A stretch of 64,000 bases of DNA from Lachnospiraceae bacterium YSD2013 (GCA_900100895.1 FMTX01000008.1:124001-188000), one strand, 5' to 3'; positions 17,851 to 27,257 are shown, counted from the stretch's first letter. Numbers and translations: made by a program. Notes: generated by a model from the sequence alone, not told the origin.

Positions 17851-18564
17851 ATGGCGATGAATAAAGAGGAAATGTATAAAGCAATTAATAGTAAGTTTGA
17901 GGAACTTAAAACGGCTCTTGAGGGAGACGACCTGACTAAAATCAAGGAACTTACTTTAGAACTTCACGCCATGGTTCATCCTGCGGAAGTATCGGGAAGA
18001 ACGGAGAAGACAGTGGCTGACATAGTATTGGATTATGTTCTCGCGGGCCACCAAAACGACATTGTTCCCCGAGAAACCTGGGACACGGATCTTCACTACG
18101 CGGGAACCAAGACGGTCCCGATTTGCTGGCAGTTATGGCATACCTACAGAATAGAGGATTTGGTCAGCAACATTCTCATGGCGAACGGCAATCAGATATT
18201 TAATGAGGAGTGGCAAAAGAAAATCAATTCCTCAATAACCGATACAGGTAACGCCTTAGAGTTTGACGAGGTTGTTGCATGGGCCAAGGATATTAATGTG
18301 GCTGAATTAAAGAACTACATGATTACAGTCGGTAAGAACACAAGGCAGATTCTTTCTGCGCTCACGCTTGAGCAGATTAAGTCAATGGTGCCCGAAGAAT
18401 GGGTTATGAGAATACTTGAGGAAGGCGGAGTGACAACAGATTTCCGTTCGGTCTGGCTCCTTGTATTCTGGGGAAGACTTACTATCGGGGGCATGATTCT
18501 TACTCCTATGACATCGCACCACATGATGCATCTTCCTACAAGTATAGATAAGATTTTAGGATAG
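17851..18564 (+). CDS. DinB-superfamily protein
   Basis: 237 residues, helical. The pattern fits the DinB four-helix bundle with possible metal-binding histidines in WQLWHTYRIEDL and SHHMMHLPTSID. DinB/YfiT-like proteins include thiol-dependent S-transferases and damage-inducible proteins of unknown role. AGGAGGGG precedes the ATG. It lies between the isochorismatase and YjbR-DUF3795 genes. Confidence 0.75.
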   Translation: MAMNKEEMYKAINSKFEELKTALEGDDLTKIKELTLELHAMVHPAEVSGRTEKTVADIVLDYVLAGHQNDIVPRETWDTDLHYAGTKTVPICWQLWHTYRIEDLVSNILMANGNQIFNEEWQKKINSSITDTGNALEFDEVVAWAKDINVAELKNYMITVGKNTRQILSALTLEQIKSMVPEEWVMRILEEGGVTTDFRSVWLLVFWGRLTIGGMILTPMTSHHMMHLPTSIDKILG

Positions 18565-18583
18565 AGAGTTTGGAGAGATTATT

Positions 18584-19231
18584 ATGAAATACGAGTGGAT
18601 AGACGAATACCTGATGACTAAGCCCGGCGTAATCCGCGATCTTCAGAGAGAATGGAACTGGATCCGCTACAAGCTCGGAAGCAAGATGTTTGCGGCTATA
18701 TGTCGCGACGACAACACTAATGAGCCATACTATATCACAATGAAGCTAGAGCCCATGCAGGCCGAGGCGCTCCGCAGCGAGTACGAGGACATAATCCCCG
18801 GCTATTATATGAACAAAGTGAACTGGAACTCGGTCAAAGCAGACGGCAACGTCCCCGACGACCTTCTTAAAAATATGCTTGATGACGCCTACGCCATAGT
18901 GCTTGAGAGTTTCAGCAAAAAGAAGCAGGCAGAAATTCTCGCATCAGAGCCAATCATCATCGATACCCGTTGTGGCCTTCACTGCTACAACTGCGAGTAC
19001 AAAGAACCCTGCAACTGCGGCGGTTGCATCGAGACTAACGGTCACCCCTTCCACGGCGAATGTCCGGTAGCTATATGCTGTCAGGAGAAGCGCCACATGC
19101 ATTGCGGAGAATGCTCAACGTTTCCGTGCGGGCTTCTTTTGCAGTACACCAATGACCCCGAGCAAGGCGACAACCCACCCGGGTTAAGAATCGAGCAATG
19201 TAAGGGATGGTGCGAGAGGAGCATTAAGTAA
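18584..19231 (+). CDS. YjbR-like domain fused to Cys-rich DUF3795-type domain
   Basis: 215 residues. Residues 1-120 fit the MmcQ/YjbR fold (KPGVIRDLQREWNWIRYKL, PGYYMNKVNWNSV, VPDDLLKNMLDDAY). Residues 125-215 are a cysteine-rich DUF3795-like domain (CGLHCYNCEYKEPCNCGGC, CPVAICCQEKRHMHCGEC, CKGWC) that probably binds zinc or an iron-sulphur cluster. Function unknown. The GyrI-like reading frame begins three bases after its stop. Confidence 0.8.
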   Translation: MKYEWIDEYLMTKPGVIRDLQREWNWIRYKLGSKMFAAICRDDNTNEPYYITMKLEPMQAEALRSEYEDIIPGYYMNKVNWNSVKADGNVPDDLLKNMLDDAYAIVLESFSKKKQAEILASEPIIIDTRCGLHCYNCEYKEPCNCGGCIETNGHPFHGECPVAICCQEKRHMHCGECSTFPCGLLLQYTNDPEQGDNPPGLRIEQCKGWCERSIK

Positions 19232-19233
19232 CG

Positions 19234-19875
19234 ATGGCATTTGATTACAAGAAAGAATACAAAGAATTTTACATGCCTAAGGCAAAGCCTGAAATCGTAA
19301 CGGTTCCTAAGATGAACTATATAGCGGTTCGGTGAAGCGGCGACCCTAACGCTGAAGGCGGCGAGTACAAAGCAGCAATCGGATTGCTCTATGCGATTGC
19401 TTTTACCATCAAAATGAGCAAAAAGGGCAACCATAAGATAGACGGATATTTCGATTATGTGGTTCCGCCGCTTGAAGGTTTCTGGTGGCAGGACGGTGTG
19501 GCGGGAATCGATTACACGCACAAAGAAAGCTTTCAATGGATTTCGGTAATCCGTCTGCCTGATTTCGTAACTAAGGAAGACTTTGACTGGGCGGTGGCCG
19601 AAGCTACTGCCAAGAAAAAAGCAGACTTCTCGAAGGTTGAATTCTTCACATATGATGAGGGTTTATGCGTTCAATGCATGCATATCGGCTCCTACGACGA
19701 CGAGCCGGCCACGGTAGACGCCATGCACAGATACATGGAGGAACAAGGGTATCACCTCGATATTACCGACACGCGCTACCATCACGAAATATATCTTAGC
19801 GATGCAAGAAAGGTAGCGCCCGAAAAACTGAAAACGGTGGTGAGACACCCGATAGCGAAGGTTTCCGGTGAGTAA
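19234..19875 (+). pseudogene. GyrI-like small-molecule-binding protein, interrupted by an in-frame TGA
   Basis: Reading from ATG at 19234 gives MAFDYKKEYKEFYMPKAKPE, continuing to NYIAVR, then TGA at 19333-19335, then SGDPNAEGGEYKAAIGLLYA in the same frame to TAA at 19873. Relatives of this stand-alone GyrI-like family have a Gly at this place (VxGxGxPN), so a single G-to-T change of GGA to TGA explains it. Everything else looks intact (WWQDGVAGID, FEEYA-like end region). It could be a recent nonsense mutation, a sequencing error or readthrough. An internal ATG-initiated product could only start at codon 51 or later and would lack strand 1. Confidence 0.8.
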
Positions 19876-19952
19876 TATTTCGTATTGCTTGCATAAGTAC
19901 AATCATATACCTTATATTATTCTATGATAGAATCAATATGAGGGGAATAATA

Positions 19953-21401
19953 ATGAAAAGGGTAATTCTTGGCATATTCTACGCAATTCTTTTTCTTACT
20001 GTAGGAATAATAATATGCCTTTCCGTATCAAAGCCACAGAATAATCTGATTCCATGGCAAATGGCTGTAGGAACTGTAGTTTTTACAGCTTTTTTTGCAT
20101 GCGTTGCTTATTATTGGAAGTGTAAAAATTTTACATGTAACAGATGGGTAAAGATCATAATTCTAATTGGCGTAGGAGCTTTGCTGTATATTGTAGGTGC
20201 CACTCGAGGGCTGCTTTTTGGTGGTTTTGGCGATTATCCTGCGGTTTATAGAAGTGCTCAAGAAATGGCGACAGTTGGGGAACTCTCATATCCGCGATAT
20301 TTTTTGACATATGGAAACAATGTTAGGCCCATGCTCTTTCTGAGTGTTTTGTTCAAAATAAGTCACGGTATTGGCTTAAACGAGTACTACTTTACATTGT
20401 GTCTAAGTGTGTTGACAGCTGTTGCGGCGATGTGGGCGATAGGTAAGCTTGTAGGTGATAATAGTATTTATCAAATACCTTCGATGTTATTTGTGGCGAT
20501 TTGCCTTCCGATTTTTGTTTTTACTCCTTCTTTTTATACAGATACTATGAGCTTTGGCGTAGGTGTGACTGCATTGGCGCTGATAAAGATAGCGTTGAAC
20601 AAGAATAAGCGGTGGTATATATACATTACATTGGCATCCTTTTTGACGATATATGGTGTTATGTGGAAAATAACATCGATAATTCCTCTTTTTGCTACCG
20701 CAATTACTGTTCTGATAATGAGAATCAGAATTGAAAGAAAAAAAGTAGCATTCGGTATTTTTTCGGTGGCCATATTTGTGGTATTGATTAATGTATGGTC
20801 AAGCAGTTACTCTATTTATAACGAATCGAAAAAAAGCGCTAACCCGTTGATTAGCTGGATTGCAATAGGTATGGTGGGTGATGGAAGTTGGCTTTCTAAC
20901 AGAGAATTTGCAAATACATTAAATTCTATAGACAGTAAAGCGCTTAAGGAGGAATTTGCAAAGGAATATATCAAAAATAATATTTCGGAGGGCCTGTCAG
21001 CTACACATATAAGCGCTAAAATAAGGAATAATTTTGCAGGTGGTACATTTAGTTCCAAAGATTATTTGAGTGAAACAAGTGACGGTACATTTTTGTGGGA
21101 GCTAATGGCGCCCTGGGGTAAGTACTATTGGCGCACATCCCAATACTGTTTTATCTATGTGTTTTTGATATATACTTTCATGTTTATAGGAAGTATCGTG
21201 GCCGTAGTCGACCTTGCTCGAGGTTACGATATTCCATTTGTAAAGGTAATCACAGACATCTCCTTCTTTGGAATAGTGTTATTCCTAATGATTTGGGAGT
21301 CTAACAACAGGCAAATGTACAATCAGCTTCCGGTATTGGTGGTGAATCTGTTTGCCAATACAGAATATTTACTGGGGAAAGTACATAAGAGACGGGTATG
21401 A
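19953..21401 (+). CDS. Polytopic membrane protein, GT-C glycosyltransferase-like
   Basis: 482 residues from ATG 19953, chosen because AGGGG lies 7 bases upstream; an ATG at 19938 has no ribosome site. Roughly ten to twelve transmembrane helices are visible. After the third helix comes an extracytoplasmic loop with FGGFGDYPAVYRSA, an acidic first loop as in GT-C glycosyltransferases (PMT/ArnT-like). The sequence is more AT-rich than its neighbours. The next gene overlaps by four bases. Lipid-linked sugar transfer is only an inference. Confidence 0.65.
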   Translation: MKRVILGIFYAILFLTVGIIICLSVSKPQNNLIPWQMAVGTVVFTAFFACVAYYWKCKNFTCNRWVKIIILIGVGALLYIVGATRGLLFGGFGDYPAVYRSAQEMATVGELSYPRYFLTYGNNVRPMLFLSVLFKISHGIGLNEYYFTLCLSVLTAVAAMWAIGKLVGDNSIYQIPSMLFVAICLPIFVFTPSFYTDTMSFGVGVTALALIKIALNKNKRWYIYITLASFLTIYGVMWKITSIIPLFATAITVLIMRIRIERKKVAFGIFSVAIFVVLINVWSSSYSIYNESKKSANPLISWIAIGMVGDGSWLSNREFANTLNSIDSKALKEEFAKEYIKNNISEGLSATHISAKIRNNFAGGTFSSKDYLSETSDGTFLWELMAPWGKYYWRTSQYCFIYVFLIYTFMFIGSIVAVVDLARGYDIPFVKVITDISFFGIVLFLMIWESNNRQMYNQLPVLVVNLFANTEYLLGKVHKRRV

Positions 21402-22204
21402 AATACATGCACTTTAATTCGTCATGCTCCTACACGGCGCTGGCGATGCTTTTAGAGGAAAAAGGAATAAATACCGAGGATACGGAAATCGCCCTGGAGA
21501 TGGGGCTTCCGTGGTTTTTTGCCAAAGAAGGCGATGAGTACTTGGCCGGGCCGATGCTTCAGGGAGCAAAGTGGTTTGATTTGTATCTTTACCCGAAGGG
21601 CTTATGCCTGCAGGAAGAATCGGTTGATAAGAAACACCTTCCGGAGTACTTAAAGAACCATAAGCCATGTATGCTCGGCATCAAGAGAACTGAAATAACC
21701 GGTAAGCATGCGGTAGTATTTCATGAATACAACGAGCGATATTGTTTTTTCAATCCTACCAAAGAAGGTAGTGGTCAGCCGGCAGAAATAGCTCTTGCAG
21801 AGGAAGAATTGCTTGACTCTATAGAAGATACAGTTATGGTGGGGCATTTGAAAGAACAAGAACCCCAAAGCGTAAATCTTAACAAACTTCGGGAAGAGTC
21901 GACACAGGTTATTCGCGGCAATATGTCTGAAATTGAAGCATTCTGCACGATAACTCACAAGCCTCAGGAATACGACGAGGCGCTTAATAAGCTTTTCAGG
22001 GCATTGCTTCTTGACGGTATTACGATGCTTGAACTTGCAGGCGAAAGCAAACTTGCGGCAAAATTCAAAAGCATTCAAAAAGATTTTCTGGACTTCATGC
22101 GAGGAGAAAGAACAGGTCTATTGGCTGATGCAATCTCCCTCGACAAGCTTAGTAAACTTGCGGAACAATATATACTACTTATAAAAACGGAGCAGTATGA
22201 GTAA
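21398..22204 (+). CDS. C39-like/BtrH-N-like cysteine-peptidase-fold protein
   Basis: 268 residues. The first 150 residues resemble papain-like C39/BtrH N-terminal folds, with candidate catalytic Cys10 (NSSCSYTALAMLL), His104 (TGKHAVVFHEY) and Asn119 (CFFNPT). The C-terminal 110 residues are helical. No signal peptide. BtrH-type proteins are acyltransferases, C39 proteins are leader peptidases; which applies is unknown. It overlaps both neighbours (GT-C-like protein and response regulator), so it is tightly coupled to them. Confidence 0.65.
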   Translation: MKYMHFNSSCSYTALAMLLEEKGINTEDTEIALEMGLPWFFAKEGDEYLAGPMLQGAKWFDLYLYPKGLCLQEESVDKKHLPEYLKNHKPCMLGIKRTEITGKHAVVFHEYNERYCFFNPTKEGSGQPAEIALAEEELLDSIEDTVMVGHLKEQEPQSVNLNKLREESTQVIRGNMSEIEAFCTITHKPQEYDEALNKLFRALLLDGITMLELAGESKLAAKFKSIQKDFLDFMRGERTGLLADAISLDKLSKLAEQYILLIKTEQYE

Positions 22205-22883
22205 AGTTAATCAAATCATCATAGTCGAAGACGACGCCGATTTAAACAGGGGCCTATGTAAGGCGCTCAAAGAAGAAAACAGAAATATTGTATCTTGTGA
22301 GAGCCTTAAAAGTGCGAGGGAGCAGATTGAGCTGATGTCCCCGGCATTGGTGCTGCTTGATATTAACCTTCCCGACGGAAACGGGCTCACGCTTCTTAAA
22401 GAGATTAAGGAAAGCCGGCCCGAGACAGGTGTTCTTTTGCTGTCTGCGAATGATACGGATGCGGATGTGGTAAAGGGCCTTGAGATGGGTGCGGACGATT
22501 ATGTGACAAAGCCGTTCTCACTTAGCGTGCTGAGAGCGAGAGTTAATACCCGGCTCAGAAGTGCGGGCAGCAATGATTCCAAAGAAAGAATCGTCACAGG
22601 CATCTATGACTTTGACTTCGAAAAAATGATTTATAAAGTACGAGACGCGGAAGTGTCTCTCAGCAAGATAGAGCAGAAGCTTTTAAAGATTTTAGTGTCC
22701 AATAAAGGCATTACGCAGGAGCGAGGCAAGCTTGTGGACAGGCTTTGGACCGATGGCGCGGAGTACGTGGATGAGAATGCGCTTTCGGTTACGGTGAAGC
22801 GTTTAAGAGATAAGCTTGATGACAAGGATCGTATCAAGACGGTCTACGGTATCGGGTATGTGTGGGTGAAGGATGATGAATGA
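22197..22883 (+). CDS. OmpR-family response regulator
   Basis: 228 residues: receiver domain (IVEDDADLNRGL, phospho-acceptor in LVLLDINLPDGNG about residue 55, conserved Lys in DDYVTKPFSLSVL) and a C-terminal winged helix (RLWTDGAEYVDENALSVTVK, IKTVYGIGYVWV). It overlaps the upstream C39-like gene and the downstream kinase gene. The ABC/FtsX exporter genes that follow suggest a BceRS/VncRS-like peptide or envelope-stress role (inference). Confidence 0.92.
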   Translation: MSKVNQIIIVEDDADLNRGLCKALKEENRNIVSCESLKSAREQIELMSPALVLLDINLPDGNGLTLLKEIKESRPETGVLLLSANDTDADVVKGLEMGADDYVTKPFSLSVLRARVNTRLRSAGSNDSKERIVTGIYDFDFEKMIYKVRDAEVSLSKIEQKLLKILVSNKGITQERGKLVDRLWTDGAEYVDENALSVTVKRLRDKLDDKDRIKTVYGIGYVWVKDDE

Positions 22884-23784
22884 TATCGTATTGTATATTG
22901 GCATAGCGGCAGCAGTGCTGGGGGTCGGCTTCTTCATATGGAGCCGCATAAGTACCAAGAAAACGCTCGACCGGGTTGAAGAACTAATCGATAAAGCCAT
23001 AGAGGGCGACACATTTCAGGAAAGTTTTTCGGAAGAAAGAACTTCCCGTCTTGAGACTAAGCTCACCGAGTATTTGCGCGCATCCGGCGTGTCGGCGCTT
23101 AACGTTAAGAATGAGCGCGACAAGATTAAAACGCTCATAGCCGATATTTCTCACCAGACCAAGACCCCCATCGCGAATCTTGTGCTTCATGGCGAACTGC
23201 TCAAAGAATCCGACCTAAATCCCGAGCAGGAAGAATGTGTGGATGCGCTCTTAAGAGAGAGCGATAAGCTTAGGTTTCTGATTGATGCGTTGGTTAAGCT
23301 TTCACGTCTCGAGAACGGAATCCTGAGTCTTACCCCTGCCAAAGAAAGCGTTTCTTCAATCGTCACCGAAGTGGCCTCCGAAATGCGTGGCAAGGCCGAC
23401 AAGAAGGGACTTTATATCAAGACAGATTTGCCGGAGGAAGACGTCAAAGCTTCTTTTGACAGAAAGTGGACGACTGAAGCGCTCATTAATATAGTGGACA
23501 ACGCTGTGAAATATACACAGAGTGGCGGAATTACGTTAGGAATCAAGAATTATGAGATGTTTGCCTGCATCACGGTTAAAGATACGGGCATTGGTATTGC
23601 CGAGGAGGATATCCCCAAGATTTTCGGAAGATTCAACCGTCTTGAGTCTTCAAGAAACGAGGAGGGCGTTGGCATCGGTCTGTATCTTGCAAGAGAGATA
23701 GTTAAGCTTGAGGGTGGCTACATGAAAGTGTCATCTAAGCCGGGAGAAGGTTCGGAATTCGCTGTTTTCCTGAAAAAAGAGTAG
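22873..23784 (+). CDS. Sensor histidine kinase
   Basis: 303 residues with one N-terminal transmembrane helix (about 3-22) and almost no external sensor region. The dimerisation H-box is LIADISHQTKTPIANL (His about 93), and the ATP-binding boxes are IVDNAVKYTQSG, VKDTGIGIAEEDIP, FGRFNRLE and GVGIGLYLAREIV. With so small a sensor it probably depends on a partner membrane protein, for example the FtsX permease downstream, as in Bce-type modules. Overlaps the response regulator by 11 bases. Confidence 0.92.
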   Translation: MMNDIVLYIGIAAAVLGVGFFIWSRISTKKTLDRVEELIDKAIEGDTFQESFSEERTSRLETKLTEYLRASGVSALNVKNERDKIKTLIADISHQTKTPIANLVLHGELLKESDLNPEQEECVDALLRESDKLRFLIDALVKLSRLENGILSLTPAKESVSSIVTEVASEMRGKADKKGLYIKTDLPEEDVKASFDRKWTTEALINIVDNAVKYTQSGGITLGIKNYEMFACITVKDTGIGIAEEDIPKIFGRFNRLESSRNEEGVGIGLYLAREIVKLEGGYMKVSSKPGEGSEFAVFLKKE

Positions 23785-23840
23785 AATCTTTCAAAACTGA
23801 CAGAATTAAAATTTCTTTTTGAAAGATTCTTGAAAGAATC
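23784..23840 (+). promoter_or_regulatory. Nested inverted repeats upstream of the ABC exporter
   Basis: AGAATCTTTCA (23784) is repeated in inverted form as TGAAAGATTCT (23820), and that copy is itself half of the palindrome GATTCTT-GA-AAGAATC (23825-23840). These elements lie between the kinase and exporter genes and are plausible binding sites for the response regulator at 22197 (inference). Confidence 0.5.
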
Positions 23841-23849
23841 GGGTGAGAT

Positions 23850-23888
23850 AATCTGTATGTGGAAGGGAACTTCCCATACAGATTTTTT
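23850..23888 (+). terminator. Terminator-like hairpin between kinase and ABC exporter genes
   Basis: AATCTGTATG (23850) pairs with CATACAGATT (23875), with an inner GGAAG/CTTCC stem, followed by TTTTTT. It sits just before the ribosome site of the ABC gene, so it may end the two-component transcript or act as an attenuator for the exporter. Confidence 0.75.
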
Positions 23889-23904
23889 AATTAGGAGAGA
23901 ACAC

Positions 23905-24585
23905 ATGAATATACTTGAGGCTAAAGGGTTAAAGAAAATATACGGAGAAGGAGAGAACAAGGTAAATGCTTTAAGAGGCGTCGACCTTGAAGTTAAGAAA
24001 GGTGAGTTCGTTGCTATCGTAGGAACTTCCGGAAGCGGTAAGTCAACACTTCTCCACATGCTTGGCGGTTTGGACCGTCCAACCGAAGGCGAGGTAATCG
24101 TAGAGCAGAAAGACATTTCGAAGCTTAAAGACGAGGAGCTGACAATCTTCAGAAGAAGAAAAATCGGCTTTATCTTCCAGGCGTTTAACCTTGTACCTGT
24201 ATTAAACGTATACGAAAACATAGTTCTTCCGATTGAACTTGACGGAGCCAAAATCGACAAGGAATTTGTGGAAGAAATCATCAATACACTGGGCCTTTCA
24301 GAGAAAAAGGAAGCCCTTCCCAATCAGTTGTCGGGTGGCCAGCAGCAGAGAGTTGCCATCGCAAGAGCGCTTGCTTTTCGCCCGGCTATAATCCTTGCGG
24401 ATGAGCCGACCGGTAACCTCGATTCCAAGACCGGCCAGGATGTATTAAGCCTTTTAAAGGTTTCTGCCGAGAAGTTTTCTCAGACTATCGTAATGATTAC
24501 GCACAATGACGAGATAGCTCAGCTTGCCGACCGAATCATAAGAATCGAAGACGGTCACATTGTATCCAAGGTTGAAGGGAGATAG
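23905..24585 (+). CDS. ABC transporter ATP-binding protein (MacB/LolD/BceA type)
   Basis: 226 residues from ATG 23905, chosen for TTAGGAGAG 7 bases upstream. Walker A is GTSGSGKST (about 40), Q-loop [16 protein letters not shown], signature [15 protein letters not shown], Walker [18 protein letters not shown]-loop MITHN. This class pairs with FtsX-like permeases and moves no solute through a channel but drives extracytoplasmic work such as peptide or lipid extraction. The permease follows 5 bases later. Confidence 0.93.
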   Translation: MNILEAKGLKKIYGEGENKVNALRGVDLEVKKGEFVAIVGTSGSGKSTLLHMLGGLDRPTEGEVIVEQKDISKLKDEELTIFRRRKIGFIFQAFNLVPVLNVYENIVLPIELDGAKIDKEFVEEIINTLGLSEKKEALPNQLSGGQQQRVAIARALAFRPAIILADEPTGNLDSKTGQDVLSLLKVSAEKFSQTIVMITHNDEIAQLADRIIRIEDGHIVSKVEGR

Positions 24586-24590
24586 GAAAG

Positions 24591-27227
24591 ATGCGTGTCA
24601 ATAACAGAAAATGCGTGCGACGCATCGGTATCAGAAGCCTTCTTACCAACAAAAGAAGAAACATCATAGCCATCGCGGCGATTGCACTTACAGCTATTCT
24701 TTTTACCACATTATTTACTATATTGATGTCCATAAGCTCCACATATGAGACTAATACCTTCAGACAGCTTGGCGGATATGCGCATGCTACTTTTAAAGAT
24801 GTTACCGACGAACAGATAGAGAAGCTAACCTCTCATAAGCTGATTAAAGAACACGGCGAGAGAACTGTCATCGGAATTGCGGCGGAAGCTCCATTTACAA
24901 AGCGCTCGGCCGAAATCAGTTTCATGGATGAAAACGATACAAAGTGGTCATACATAAAGCTCAAAGAAGGCCATCTGCCCACCTCAGGCAAAGAAGTAAT
25001 CATGGACACGGAAGCCTTAAGACTTTTGGGCGTAGAGCCTAAGCTTGGGGAAGAAGTAACGATTGCTTTTAATATAATGGGAATATATGACGGAAGCGCC
25101 AAGGTAACGGATACCTTTACTCTTGTAGGCTACTGGGAGTTTGATCAACTGTGCCCGGCCCACTTCGTAAACGTTTCCAAAGAATACGTAGATGAATTCG
25201 GCAAAATGATAGTGGAAAAGGGCTACACATCTTTAAGAACCGACCTTGACGTAATGTTTTCATCTTCGGTGGATGTTGAAAGTAAGCTGATTAAGGTTGC
25301 CGAAGAATCGGGCTTTACCCTCAATCAGTCGGATGCTGAAAATTATATAAGATTTGGAGTCAATCCCGGCTATACGTTTGCGAAAGGGTCGGATATATTT
25401 ACTCCCGGCACACTTGCTTGCATTCTTGCTTTTGCACTACTTGTTATATTTACAGGCTACCTGATTATTTATAATATTTTCCAGATTTCCGTGGCCGGAG
25501 ACATACGTTTCTACGGACTGCTTAAAACTATCGGCACCACATCAAGACAGATTAAGAGAGTCATCAGAATTCAGGCACTTGCGCTTTGCATTATAGGAAT
25601 TCCCGTAGGCCTTTTGCTGGGATTTGGCTTGGGCGCGATTCTTATGCCGGTAATTATCAAGATGAGCAATATGTCGGGCAATGCTTTGACTATCAGCACT
25701 TCACCTATTATATTTGTTGCATCGACTTTGTTTGAAATTCTTACGGTTATTGTTTCAACTGCCAAGCCCGGAAGACTTGCGGCGAAAGTATCTCCCGTTG
25801 AGGCGGTCAGATATACCGAAGGTAGTGGCATTACACGCAAAAGAAAGACTACAAAAGGCGCAAAGGTCATTTCAATGGCCATAGCCAACATGGGCAGAAA
25901 CAAGAAAAAAACCGTACTTGTATTTGTTTCTTTGGCCTTCGCTTTGGTAATACTGAATTCGGTTAACCTGTTTGTGGAAGGTTTTGACAAAGAAAAGTGG
26001 ATTGCGGCATCGGATGCTACCGACTTTGTTGTGGGTAATACCGGCTATTTCAAGTTTATGGGTGGCGAACGTGGCGCTATGAGTCAGGAAGTGGCAGAAG
26101 CCATTAAAGAAAATACAAATCCTTCATTGTGGGGAGAGGGATACGAAATAACAGGATATCTCGTATATAAGGCAACTGAAGCACAACATCAGGAATATGT
26201 TGATACCTGCCCCGGAGGACAGCCGCACCAAAAGCCGCAGGAAGACGGAGGATATTATATAGGTTCCTATATTGAGGCGTTTAATCCTGCTTTGGCGGAA
26301 TCGCTTAAGGTATATGAAGGTGATATAAGCTTACTAAACGATAAAAGCGGTAGATATGTCGCTCTTTTGTCTGATGATGAATCTTTTAAGTATATTAAGA
26401 ATGATCCGAACGCATTCAAGGTAGGCGACAAAATTACATATGCTACGGTCAAGCAAGTATTGGCATTAGACAAGAGAACCGGCGAGACGCCCGGTGAAGG
26501 CGTAATGTACGATGAAAATATTGAGGAAGAATTTATTGATGTAACTGAGCACGAGTTCACTGTGTGTGCATATGTTGGAGTTCCTTATTCAATAAGCCTT
26601 CGCAAAGGCACGTTCGGAAAAGACGCAATTATAGGCGTAGATACAGCCAAGGAAGTTTTTGGCGAAAATGTTAAACCCATATTTATTGCGCTTAACACCG
26701 ACAGCGAAGCCGATGAGGCCGCAGCGGAGCAGTATATAAGCAACTTGGTGGAGGAATCCGGTGAAGAACTGGGATACGAAAGCAAAGAGATAAAAAGAAA
26801 AGAATTTGAAGACTTTAAAAATATGTTTGCTCTTTTTGGCGGCGTACTCGTAATTATTATCGGGATGGTAGGCGTGCTTAACTTCATTAACGCTGTCATG
26901 GCAGGAATTATTGCGCGAAAGAACGAGATTGCTGTACTTCAGGCAATCGGTATGACAGGTAAGCAGGTTAAAGAAATGCTTGTGACCGAAGGATTGATAT
27001 ATACAGTCGGAGCCGGAGTAATTGCACTTGTATTGTCTACTGTGCTTGTACCGTTACTTAATTCGACCATTGAAGGAATGTTCTGGTTCTATTCGGGTCA
27101 TTTCTCCGTTACACCTGTACTGGTTATGATTCCAATATTTGCAATAATCGGTTTCCTGATTCCGGCGATTTCCTACAGAGGACTTACCAAAGTAAGCGTA
27201 GTAGAAAGAATCAGAGAACTTGGTTAA
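24591..27227 (+). CDS. FtsX-like ABC permease (two FtsX domains)
   Basis: 878 residues: a first transmembrane helix (about 20-48), a large outer domain, three helices with an FtsX domain (about 275-400), a fourth segment near 440-465, a second outer domain and a last FtsX block (about 740-870). The motifs RFYGLLKTIGTTSRQIKR and RKNEIAVLQAIGMTGKQVKEML are the FtsX cytoplasmic coupling helices. It is the partner of the ATPase at 23905 and, with the two-component genes upstream, resembles antimicrobial-peptide sensing and resistance modules. Confidence 0.92.
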   Translation: MRVNNRKCVRRIGIRSLLTNKRRNIIAIAAIALTAILFTTLFTILMSISSTYETNTFRQLGGYAHATFKDVTDEQIEKLTSHKLIKEHGERTVIGIAAEAPFTKRSAEISFMDENDTKWSYIKLKEGHLPTSGKEVIMDTEALRLLGVEPKLGEEVTIAFNIMGIYDGSAKVTDTFTLVGYWEFDQLCPAHFVNVSKEYVDEFGKMIVEKGYTSLRTDLDVMFSSSVDVESKLIKVAEESGFTLNQSDAENYIRFGVNPGYTFAKGSDIFTPGTLACILAFALLVIFTGYLIIYNIFQISVAGDIRFYGLLKTIGTTSRQIKRVIRIQALALCIIGIPVGLLLGFGLGAILMPVIIKMSNMSGNALTISTSPIIFVASTLFEILTVIVSTAKPGRLAAKVSPVEAVRYTEGSGITRKRKTTKGAKVISMAIANMGRNKKKTVLVFVSLAFALVILNSVNLFVEGFDKEKWIAASDATDFVVGNTGYFKFMGGERGAMSQEVAEAIKENTNPSLWGEGYEITGYLVYKATEAQHQEYVDTCPGGQPHQKPQEDGGYYIGSYIEAFNPALAESLKVYEGDISLLNDKSGRYVALLSDDESFKYIKNDPNAFKVGDKITYATVKQVLALDKRTGETPGEGVMYDENIEEEFIDVTEHEFTVCAYVGVPYSISLRKGTFGKDAIIGVDTAKEVFGENVKPIFIALNTDSEADEAAAEQYISNLVEESGEELGYESKEIKRKEFEDFKNMFALFGGVLVIIIGMVGVLNFINAVMAGIIARKNEIAVLQAIGMTGKQVKEMLVTEGLIYTVGAGVIALVLSTVLVPLLNSTIEGMFWFYSGHFSVTPVLVMIPIFAIIGFLIPAISYRGLTKVSVVERIRELG

Positions 27228-27257
27228 ATCCAACAAAAAAGTTCATAAGACAAAAAG

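Noticed and set aside
19333-19335. Selenocysteine at the in-frame TGA
   Set aside because: Relatives have Gly, not Cys, at this position, and no convincing SECIS-like hairpin follows at once.
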